Assembly: GCA_027972325.1 (NCBI GenBank)
Contig: JAPMOS010000001.1
Coordinates: 1,211,001 to 1,275,000, forward strand
DNA length: 64,000 nt
Source: Paratrimastix pyriformis
Lineage: Eukaryota; Preaxostyla; Paratrimastigidae
Direction: 5' to 3'
In this document: in pieces, positions 23,401 through 32,390 of the stretch
Position numbering within the stretch: position 1 is the first letter of the stretch
Layout: each line of letters begins with the position of its first letter
The notes under the pieces: model-generated
Told to the model about the DNA's origin: nothing
Database searches by the model: none
The model's input: the letters and a program-made list of their open reading frames with translations, nothing else
Made by a program: the position numbers and the translations under genes

Positions 23401-23607
23401 GTCGATGTGATGTGAGGGACAGTGATAGTGAGATTGCAACGGACCGGTGTCCTGGAATTTGTGGAAAGTGGCATTTTGATGCACCTTCAGGCCACGTTTC
23501 TCTCCCCAATCAAAGAATTCTTTGTAAAGGGCGGCCATACGGGCATCCTCCGAAGCCTGGTCGGCCTTGGTGGGCAGCTCGAACCCCTCTTCAGTGACGG
23601 CAAGCAT
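20426..23607 (-). CDS. SETD6/RKM4-like SET-domain protein lysine methyltransferase
   Basis: Seven phased exons (23607-23445, 23391-22985, 22837-22705, 22633-22410, 21973-21896, 21729-21664, 21394-20426) encode 679 residues. The SET domain is split by an insert, as in the Rubisco-LSMT/SETD6 class: [20 protein letters not shown] (SET-N), an alpha-helical iSET ([18 protein letters not shown]), then [10 protein letters not shown] and [20 protein letters not shown] (the NxY..Y catalytic and SAM-binding end). The LSMT substrate-binding region follows ([33 protein letters not shown]). Such enzymes methylate lysines of ribosomal and other non-histone proteins. An unusual C-terminus carries a long Glu/Asp run, His/Cys clusters ([22 protein letters not shown]), a Gln tract and APAPKAA repeats. 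The intron at 21895 has a GC donor, and the one at 22409 is filled by a minisatellite. Start is the ATG at 23607, 101 bp after the upstream Sel1 gene's stop. Confidence 0.83.
21592..21860. repeat. Simple repeats (GT)n and (GGGGGT)n in SET-gene introns
   Basis: A (TG)n tract lies around 21592-21621 and a GGGGGTGGGGGT tract around 21806-21860. Both are in introns flanking the short zinc-ligand exon 21729-21664. They are low-complexity and carry no coding signal. Confidence 0.8.
22085..22370. repeat. 18-bp intronic minisatellite in the SET gene
   Basis: About 16 tandem copies of AGGCACAGGCAGAAAGCC (+ strand) are seen, with a few AGACAG variants at both ends. The array lies in the intron between SET exons 22633-22410 and 21973-21896. 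Because the unit is a multiple of three, it stays open in several frames on both strands, but exon phase shows that it is spliced out. Confidence 0.93.
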
Positions 23608-23708
23608 TTCGGATTCTCAAACCCCGGTGCACCTCGCCATGTGCCGGAGGGGGAGATGACCCCGATGTTGTTCCCCCCACTGGTCCGGCAAAAAGAAGCG
23701 GAGTTGAG

Positions 23709-25884
23709 CTAATGTAATACTCTCGTATTCGACGATTGGGGATGCAACTCATCACCACCAAGAGGATCATCGGCCCCATAGAGTATTGGCAGATAATCGC
23801 TCCGTTGTGGGACTTCTCCTTCCTCACGATCACCCCCCGGTCCGATGACCTCACCGACGCCGGGGATGGGATTTTCGAGGACGAGGGGTGGCCCCTCGCT
23901 TGTTTGGGAGAGTGTGAGCGATGCCGTGCTGGCGGCATGGGTGCCGAACCGGGCCGCCTCTCGGCCCAAGATGCCGGCAGCGGTGGCCCCACGGGCAGGA
24001 CCCGAGTCAGGTATGGGGGCGGGCTCGAGGTCTGGGGGCGGAAGGGAGGATGCCTCCGTGGCGGTCGTGGTTGCGGTCAGGTCGGCAGCGCTGCTGTCCT
24101 GAGAGCCCAGCGACTTGAGCTTGGCCTGGGGGCGGTGCGCGAACGGTCAGTCTCCATGGGGAGGGGGGACTCTGAAAGCGTTCAGACCTGGGCACCTGCG
24201 TGGCCATAGGAGGCGGCCTGCACCAGACAGCCCGATCACGCGGAGAAACGTGGTCAGACGAGGGAATGGGAGCGGTGGAAGGGGAAAACACGCTGGGACA
24301 GTGTGGCGGCGGGCAAGCGGACCTCCATGAAGAAGCGCCGGGCCGTGGCCAGGTTCCGCGTCAGATGCTGCCCGCGACTGTACACGAGACCCAGCTGGTA
24401 GAGGGCCTCCGGGTGCCGCTGCAAGAATGCCAGAGCAAGAGGAGAGACCGAGTGAGAGGAGGCAACGGATGAAGGCTGGCAGGTAAGAGAGGAGGGACCA
24501 AGGGGAGATCACGTGGGGCGCGTGGCGGGCCTGCTTGGCGGCCGTCGCCAGCCATCGGGTGGCCTCCTTGCGGAGGGCCGGGTCGCACTTGGGATCCGCG
24601 AGCAGCATCCGGCCCAGTCCCACCGCGCAGTCGAGGTCGCCCTGTAAGTCGGGGCCGGTCCGCAGCAACCCATCAGCACAATCCAGGGACATGGGCATGG
24701 GCATGTGCATGATGAGTGGCGGAGGCTGGGGGCGTAGCATGATGGCCGACCTGGCAGGCCCCGATGCGGGCGTACGTGACGGCCTCCTCGGGGCTGAGCG
24801 GTTCGAGCAGCTCCGCCAGCCGGGCCGCCGCCTCGACGTGGCCCTGCGCCGCACAAAAACCAAACCAAACCGCCGGAGTCATCCGACCGTTGTCGGCCCG
24901 CCAGCCAGCAGCGTGATGTGGGTTGAAGCGGACCTTGGCGGCGGCGGCCCGGAGGCAGCCGAGGGCCACCTCGTCCACGTTGGCTGTCGCCGGGGCCGGC
25001 TGTTGACGCCCGGGGGCCCCCGATGATGGCGCCCGGCTAGCTGGCGGCGTGGCGGGAGCCGCCCGAGGGTCGGGCTGGTGCTGCTGCTGGGCCAGGAGCA
25101 GGTTGGCCAGGTGGAAGGCCGCCTCGGGGTGGCCCTCCTGGGCGGCCTGCTGCAGCAGGAGCCGGGCCTCATCCACGTTGCCCTGGCCGGCCCCACCAGC
25201 CAAGGGGCTGTGAGCCCACCGGGGATCGAGAGCAGGCTGCGGCGGGGCGGAGGGCAGGGCGCGTGTGGCCGACCTGTGCGAGCTCGAGGTACCCCAGGTT
25301 GGCCTTCGAGCCGACGTGCCCCAGCTCGGCGGCCCGCCTGGGGGAGGAGGGGGCACCGGAGAGAAGGACCAATCAGCGGCCAGACGGAGAGGGAATGAGC
25401 TGATTCGCAGCTCGATCAAGTGACTTCAGGGTAGGGTGCGAGCGCACTGGGGGCGGACCGATACATGGCCATGGCCTGGGCCAGGTCGGCCCGGACGCCC
25501 CTGCCCTCCTCGTAGCAGACGGCCAGGTTGTTCAGGGCGCCGCTGTGGCCCTGCCGGGCGGCCTGCTGGAAGAGCTCCACGGCCCGCGCCTCGTCCCGCC
25601 CCACCCCGCGACCTGCCGCCCCGCCAGCCCATCCGCCAATCACAGCAAATCAATACGACGGCACGAAAAGGGCACAGCCGAAAGGGAGGGGCGGGGATGC
25701 GGCTCCGACCCTGTATGTACATGGCCCCCAGGTTGTTCAGGGCCGGGGCAAACCCCCGCTCGGCGGCCTTCTGGTACCTGTCCCACCGCCACACGAAGGA
25801 GAAAGTGGTATGTCACCACGTGAGATCGTGCTATGGGGCACGTGGGGAGGGTGGAGGGGAGAGAACCAGGGGCAGCAGAGACAG

Positions 25885-25939
<55 letters not shown>

Positions 25940-27547
25940 GGCGGGCACACGGACCAAAAGAGCGCGGCGAGGTCCTCGTCCCCGTCGAGGGGCGGCTCGC
26001 CCTCCAGCGGGTCGGACGGGTTCATGCCCAGCTCCTCCTCCAGGGGCGCCTCCTCGCCCGGGTACGGGCCGTCCCTCCGGACGGTGGCCGGCGGGGCAAC
26101 GACCGGGGCCTGGCGCAGGGCCAGCGAGGCGTGCCGGCTGGGCATGGTGAATGAGTGGTGCCGCACGGTGGGGCGTCCGGGCGGGGGTGGTGGGGGCACG
26201 GCGGGCTGCTGCGGTGGCGGAGGCGACGGCGAGGCTGAGTGGGGCGAGGGGGGCGCCGAGTTTGTGCTCAGGGTGAGAGGCGAGGGGGCCGGCGGGATGA
26301 GGGGGCTCCGGCCGGCCGAGGGGCCCGAAGACGACGCCGACGCGGACAGCTGCACGTGGAGCGAGCCGTGGCCGTAGAGGGCGCCTGCCCCACCCCCATC
26401 ATGGATGGAGACACCCAGAGCCGGCGGTGAGCTGCTGCCGGGGGCATCGGTGCGTGGATTGGAGTGGCAGGGGGGGGCGGGGCCCGACCTAAGGACGTCA
26501 TGGCCTCCAGGCAGCCCGCGCGGGCGGCCCTTCTGTACAAACAGGCGGCGGCGACAGGCGAGGCGACCACCCCGTGGCCGTTCTCGTAGATGGTGGCCAG
26601 GCGGAGGGCCCCCACGGGGTCGCCCAGTCGCACCGCCCGCCTAAACCTGAAGGAAGAGGGGATGGGGGTTACTCCCCGGTGGAGCATTGCGCGGCCAGAC
26701 CAGTTGATGGCGGCCTGATAGTCACATGGGAAGCCCTTGCCCTCGTATGCCATCATCCCCGCGGCAACGTGGGCTCTGACGGAGCCCATCCGCGCCGCAA
26801 TCTGGGCGGAGATCCGGCCGGGTGAGGCGATGGAAGTGAGGGGGAGGTGGGAGAGGGAGGAGAGGGAGGAGGGGAGGAGGGGAGGGGAGGAGGGGAGGCG
26901 ATGGAAGGAAGGAAGAGGGGAGGACCCGGACATGGTAGCGTTGAAAGGCGGCCTTGTAGTCGGGGCTCGGAGGGCCGCTCGAAGTGCCGTCTTGTGCCAC
27001 ACCAGCGTAAAGCTGGCAGGGGGTTGATGATCTGCCGGAATCCGGGCAAGGCAGACCTGATCGGCCATGAGACAGACACGCTCGGGGTTGCCGTCGTGGG
27101 GAACAACGAGTTCGCTGTCGCTCGTCCGCGAGAGGACGATCGAGAGATGCATGGAGAGGCTGAGGGTCGCAGCCCGAAGCTGTGGCAGGACGGAAAGAAT
27201 GAGGGTTCAAAATCACCGAGTCGGCGGACCTCCTTTGCGAGAGACTTAAAATCAGAACCATATCGAGAAGATACAAAGAATTTGATGGGCTGAAGTTGAG
27301 ACAGGAGCGTGCCGAGTGTTACAAGATGATCATGGAGCTTGAGTAAAGAGCGTGAGATCAGTTCTGATGTCTGATACCGATGTAAGTCGGCATGGAATAG
27401 CGCAATAATGTCATTGAGCTCGCGTAAAGCAACCGTGAGGTCAGGGAACTTCGACATTTTTTTGGACATCAGGGGAATCGTGCATAAATTGTTGACTTCG
27501 CTGAGCTTCACAGAAAACAAACTCCAGGGCTCCTGGGCAGGGTCCAT
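23709..27547 (-). CDS. Sel1-repeat (SLR) protein with N-terminal helical bundle
   Basis: The ATG at 27547 begins MDPAQEPWSLFSVKLSEVNN. The first part (about 27547-26940) is all-helical (LTVALRELNDIIALFHADLH, ISRSLLKLHDHLVTLGTLLS, FKSLAKELRAATLSLSMHLS) and resembles the four-helix bundles placed before Sel1 or kinase domains in many protists. Sel1-like repeats follow across about eight exons: GSVRAHVAAGMMAYEGKGFP, GDPVGALRLATIYENGHGV, GFAPALNNLGAMYIQG, GHSGALNNLAVCYEEGRGV and GHPEAAFHLANLLLAQQ are clear units. A proline-rich, low-complexity insert lies between the second and third units (about 25960-26380). The C-terminus is polar and disordered, ending SNTRVLH at 23709. Sel1 repeats are scaffolds for protein-protein contacts, often in ER degradation or signalling. 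No membrane segment is visible, so no specific role is proposed. Donors are mostly GTCCG or GTCGG. Confidence 0.78.
25886..25938. repeat. (GTGC)n tetranucleotide repeat
   Basis: About 12 copies of GTGC/GCGT lie in an intron of the Sel1 gene (+ strand view). Frames through it read CVRA repeats and are spurious. Confidence 0.85.
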
Positions 27548-27620
27548 CCGCGCCTGGAGTGTCGCGGGGCCGGCCTGTGCGCGGTTCAAATTTTGTGAAA
27601 TAGCGAGGAGAACCAAAGGG
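27548..27620. promoter_or_regulatory. Divergent promoter, Sel1 gene / UFD1-zinc-finger gene
   Basis: Only 73 bp separate the start codons of two outward-facing genes. The sequence is AT-richer than its surroundings. Transcription factor sites cannot be named. Confidence 0.45.
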
Positions 27621-29872
27621 ATGAGTTGGCGACGCAGCTTCCCCTGTCAGCCCCTTCTTTTCCGTCCTGAAGGCGAGGACAGGAATCTCGAATGCTCTGA
27701 TCACATCCTTCTGCCACAAAAGGCACTCGCCGATCTTTGTCTGCAGCTCTTTTTCTCTTTTTCAATTTCATTGCCAACGCCGTAGATACTGTTGACGGGG
27801 CTTTCCGGGCGGGAAAACTCCTTTTCCAGTTGCGCAGCGAAGAGGGTCGCAGTGTTTTTGCGACAATGGACGAAAACACCGTTCCCGACGAGAACGTTTA
27901 TCTTCCCATGTGGGTCTGCCTCACGTCGTCCATCCGTTCCGCTTATCTCCATTTGGCTGGACAGATGATGCAGCAACTGGGGATTGCCGAGGGGGCCCAC
28001 GTGCAAATTGGGCTGGTGTCTTCTGTGCGCAAGGGCGTCCATGTCCGGCTGGAGCCCGAGGGCCAGGAGCTCTACGCGCTCCCCGACCAGGAGCTGGCCC
28101 TGACCACGGCCCTGGGGAACTATAGCCTTCTGCAATCAGGGTCCGGCGGAAATGCCATTCTGTTGCCTTCCGGGATGGCTCGTGAGGCTGCCGTCGGTCC
28201 AGCCCAGCATTCCCCATGCACTCATGACCGTCGGCCCTGCCCCCCCCCCCCCCCCCAGGGACCGGATCATGCTCCGGTACGGGCCCACTGAGTTCGCAGT
28301 GGTCGTCCGCGAGACGCGTCCCGACCCGGTCATCGCCATCATCGATGCCGACGTGGAGGTGGACTTCCCCCCGCCCGTGCAGAAGTCCGACGTTCACGCT
28401 TTCATCCAGGTCTCCTCGCCGCCACCGCCCCGCCCGTTGCAGCCGTGCCCCAGCGCTGCTGGCCTCTTCGCTCATCCCATCTGCCTCTCTTTGTCCTCGC
28501 CTCTGGTGGACAGCTGGAGAACCCAGTGGAAGGCGCGGTCGAGGCGAACGAGTACCTCTACTTCAAGTTTGTGGTCAAGGACAAGCAGCCGCTCACCGTC
28601 TCCGTGGAGAATCTCGAGGGGGACGTTTGTATGTACATGTCGCGCGATGTCCGTCACCCCACCCGCCCCAACTCCTCATCGGGCTTCCGCTCCCCACCCA
28701 TGTTCCTCGTTCCGTCCTCCACTGCAGGGCTTGGTCGAGGAGCCCACCCGCGAGCACTTCACCTGGGGCACGGGGGCCACGACCACCACGGGGACCATGA
28801 CCATCCCGACCAGCGACCCCAACTTCGCCCCGGCCATGTTCTACCTGGCCATCATGGGGTCCGCCGGCCCTGCTCCCCCCGACAAGGCCTTCTCACTCAG
28901 AGCTGCTCTTCCGTTCCCTGTGGTGTGCAGGTTCCGTGAGCACGCGCGCTTCCGGCTGCTTGTGACGCAGCACGTGTCGGCGGCGGCGGTGCCGGTGCAG
29001 CGGATCGACTCGCGGATCATCGAGATGGCCACCTGCGCCAACTGGTCCGCCCGCCCGCCGCCTCGCACCTCATTCACTGACCCACTCGCGCCAGCGGCAA
29101 GCGGCTCCCCCGGGCGAACATGATCATGCACGAGCGCTTCTGCGCCCTGAACAACATCCGGTGCCCGCAGTGCGGGGCGGTCTTCACCAAGGCCGAGCTC
29201 GACAAGCATATCGAGCTGGTCCACCGTCCGGTCCGTCCGATTCGTTCTCCCTTTCGAACCCTGCTGGCCCCGTCCGTTCGGCTGCCCAGGTCCGCTGCAC
29301 ATGCGGCCGCGAGTTCCCCCCCAAGGACCTGGTCGCCCACCAGCAGACCGAGTGCCCCGAGCGGCTGGTCCCTTGCAAGTCTGCAACCCAGCTCTCGCTT
29401 GCTCGATCCCATTCGATCGCTTTCGCAGATACTGCCTGGTCAAGGTCAAGGCCGTCTCCCTCGCGCCCCACCAGGCCGAGTGCGGGCTGACCCTGATGGC
29501 GTGCAAGTACTGTGGTGCCCGCAAGCAGGCCAAGGGTCTGTAGCCACAAATTCCCTCTTTATATATGCTCTTTTTTGGTAGCGATGGCAATCCATTGGGC
29601 CTCCGAACATGGAATCAATCCTTCAGAGTCTGTTCTGTGTACCTTGGAAGATTGACGAATGCATCTTTTCACGTAGTCCGAGAGGTGCTCCTCCTGCGCG
29701 CTCGCCGCCAGCCCCAGTACCAACCCCCACCCCGCCAACACGGCCGACACCTCCTCCACGGCCGGTCGCCCATCAGGAATCTGTGTATGCGTGCCCCTAC
29801 TGCCATACGACAATTTCCGGATTCGTCGAGTTGCAGACGCATATGCCAAATTGTCCCGAGCTCCCGAAGTAA
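27621..29872 (+). CDS. UFD1-domain protein with C-terminal zinc fingers (PRLI-interacting factor K type)
   Basis: Eleven phased exons (27621-27738, 27786-27913, 27965-28140, 28259-28409, 28514-28648, 28728-28858, 28931-29044, 29095-29230, 29290-29378, 29429-29535, 29685-29872) give 490 residues. The N-terminal half is a Ufd1 double-psi-barrel fold: DHILLPQKALADL, VYLPMWMMQQLGI, VHVRLEPEGQELYAL, LTTALGNYSLLQSGDRI and IIDADVEVDFPPP. A beta-rich middle follows. The C-terminal third holds four or five treble-clef/TRAF-like zinc fingers (CANCGKRL...HERFC, CPQCGAVF, CTCGREF...HQQTEC, CKYCLVKV, CPYCHTTI...HMPNC). UFD1 proteins pair with NPL4 on p97/Cdc48 to extract ubiquitinated clients. The zinc-finger form is a separate paralogue known from plants and protists, so this is not the canonical UFD1 subunit. 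The last exon's acceptor (29684) is the least certain. Confidence 0.88.
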
Positions 29873-29965
29873 TGTATAAGAATGGTAACAACAGAAAATG
29901 ATCAGACAAAATCTGGCGTCGGTGACCCTGGCAGAGGAGGCTATTTCGCCGGAAGAAAAAGGACG

Positions 29966-32373
29966 ATGTTGGATTCTTCTACTGTGCCGACTTTGAAGGA
30001 CTCCACCGATGCTTTAATCCGCATGGCTTTGGAGGAAGATCACGCCCGAAATGACGTAACGGCCCGGACAATCTTGGGCGCCGAGCAATCATTTCTTGTT
30101 CGAGGCCGAGTGATGGCGAAGGGCGATGGGATTTTGTGCGGTGGCGAAATCTTCGATAGAGTTATGAAAGCCCTCGATCCTACGATCAGGATCACATGGA
30201 AGGTTCCGGACGGCCATCCTGTCGTCACAGGGGAGTTGCTTGCCGAGGTGGAGGGCCCTGCGGTGTCGGTCTTGGGGACGGAACGAACCGCACTCAATTT
30301 CATTCAGGTCCGTGGGAACAACTCCTGGGGCTGTCACCGATGTCGCAGCACCTGAGCGGAATTGCCACCACAACCGCATCCTATGTAGACGCATGCTCCA
30401 CCACCCGTTGCAAGGTTTTGGATACGCGAAAAACGACCCCGGTCTGTTTCCCCGAGGGGCTGCCTTTCCTTATTGCGCAGGGATGGCGGGAACTTGAAAA
30501 AATGGCCGTCCGGGTTGGAGGGGGGATCAACCACCGCCATCACTTGGCCGACCTGCTCTTGATCAAGGACAATCACATTACTGCTGCTGGAGGTATCGGC
30601 CCAGCTGTCCAAAGGGCTCGTGATGGAGCCCCCGGTATCCCCGTCGAAGTTGAAGTCCGGAATGACGAGGAATTATCAGAAGCCCTGGCCATCAGCCCCC
30701 CCCTGACCCGGATCATGCTTGACAACATGGATTTGCCCGAACTGAGGAGAGCTGTTCAATTGGTCGCCGGCCGAATTCCCCTCGAGGCCAGTGGAGGAAT
30801 CAACACCATAGAGAGGGCCAAGGCGGTTGCACAAACAGGCGTGAACTTCATCTCGGTGGGCGCACTTACACACAGTGTAACGGCCCTTGACATCAACATG
30901 AAGGTCATCCAAACCTCCGGACATAAAATACATCTCCTGCCTCCTAGATCTCTTTGCCAGGACAACCACAGGCGGAGAGCACAGATGAGCGCTGCCGCAG
31001 ACTGAAGGAAGCTCTCGGCCAGAAACTTGTCATTTTGGGTCATTACTACGTCAAGGTCTCACCCCCCCCCCCCCACACACACACACACACACAGGCACGC
31101 ACACGCATGCACGCGCACACACAGACACACAGACACACACACAGACACCCACGTTCGTTCACCCTCCCTAGGACGAGGTTTTGAAATATGCCGGTTACTC
31201 CGGGGACTCATTGGCGCTGGCATTTCACGCACTTCAGGCGGAAAGTCTGTATCCCCCCCCCCCCCCCCACGAAAACCCATGTCATTTCCCCCCAGATGCC
31301 AAATACATCGTGTGGCTTGGCGTGCGATTTATGGCTGAAATGAGTGCCATTTTATGCAAGGAGGGTCAACGGGTCTTCATGGCCCGCAAAGACGCGGGCT
31401 GCTTCCTTGCCGATTGTGCGCCGGCTCCTGATCTTGCTGCCGCATGGCAGCGACTCGACGAACTCACCGGTGGCCGGGCAGACCAAGAGGTGATCCCAGT
31501 GGCCTATATCAACAGTTCGTTCGAATTGAAGGCTTTTGTTGGCGAGCACGGTGGGATCATCTGTACATCTGCCAACTGCGAGCGGGTCCTGCGGTGGGCC
31601 TGGGAGAGACGTCGTTGCGTTCTGTTTCTGCCGGACCAGCATCTGGGGAACAACACGGCCCGGCTGCGGATGGGGGTGGATCCTGCGAATATCCTGCCTT
31701 TCCGGATGGATCTGCGTGAGGATGAGGTCAGTGGGCATTTCAGACAGACCTCTTTCGGCAAATCTCTTTGTAGCTTGCCCGGGCCAAGATGTTGTTGTGG
31801 CAGGGCGCTTGCAGTATCCACCAGAGATTCACCGGGGCGGACGTCAGACGGGCGCGGAGGCTGTACCCATCGGCCATCGTGCTGGCCCATCCCGAATGCC
31901 CCTTTGAGGTGGTCTCCCAGGCAGACGGATTCGGGAGCACCACATACATCATCGCACAGGTGGAGAAGGCCACGCGAGGGACGGTATTCATGGTGGCCAC
32001 CGATCAACGCTTGGTGGATCGACTCACAGCGCAGCACAAAGATCGGGGCGTGACTGTGATGGCCCTCAGTCAGCCCCTTCGGCCCGAGGATTACGACGTT
32101 GAGGATCTTGCATCGACTTGGGAAATTGGTGCTCCCCTCGGTGCGAGCATGGGCGGGCATGCGGCATATTGTGGGTACATGGCCATGTCCACCTCGGCCA
32201 CCCTGTCGCAGCTTCTGGCCTTTTTGACCGACTACGACGCCATGAGTGAGCCCGAACGCGCAGGGCCCCAAGTTCGCCGGCAGCTGGAACGGTACGAGGT
32301 GGCAGTGGCCCCAGGGCATTCCCGCGAGATGGCCCGCCTCTCGTTGCAGCGCATGCTTGATTTGGGTGGGTAG
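29966..32373 (+). CDS. Bifunctional NadC-NadA: quinolinate phosphoribosyltransferase fused to quinolinate synthase
   Basis: Seven phased exons (29966-30307, 30349-30441, 30481-30903, 30948-31055, 31172-31244, 31296-31726, 31774-32373) encode one 689-residue chain. Residues 1 to about 280 are NadC: EEDHARNDVTART, LDTRKTTP, AVRVGGGINHRHHLADLLLI, IMLDNM, EASGGI and ISVGALTHS. From about 290 it is a long-form NadA: LVILGHYYV, YSGDSLALA, the cysteines of DAGCFLADCAP, SANCERVL, WQGACSIHQRF and HPECPFEVV, several of which ligate the [4Fe-4S] cluster. NadA makes quinolinate from iminoaspartate and dihydroxyacetone phosphate; NadC turns it into nicotinate mononucleotide. Together they are steps two and three of the aspartate route to NAD. 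No NadB is in the window. An upstream in-frame ATG at 29882 would add 28 residues. No organelle-targeting signal was seen. The fourth intron contains poly-C followed by a (CA)n tract. Confidence 0.9.
31060..31146. repeat. Poly-C plus (CA)n microsatellite in a nadC-nadA intron
   Basis: About ten C residues are followed by an imperfect (CA)n / CACGCA tract, directly downstream of the donor at 31056. It fills most of the 116-nt intron. Confidence 0.9.
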
Positions 32374-32390
32374 GAGGACGCGACGGTTAT

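Noticed and set aside
27408-27620. Upstream + strand frame joined to the UFD1-type protein start
   Set aside because: It overlaps the first exon of the Sel1 gene in antisense. The ATG at 27621 gives an N-terminus fitting a UFD1 start.
29882-29965. Earlier ATG for the NadC-NadA protein
   Set aside because: The extra 28 residues are low-complexity and unlike a targeting peptide, and the ATG lies 10 bp after the previous stop. Kept only as an alternative.
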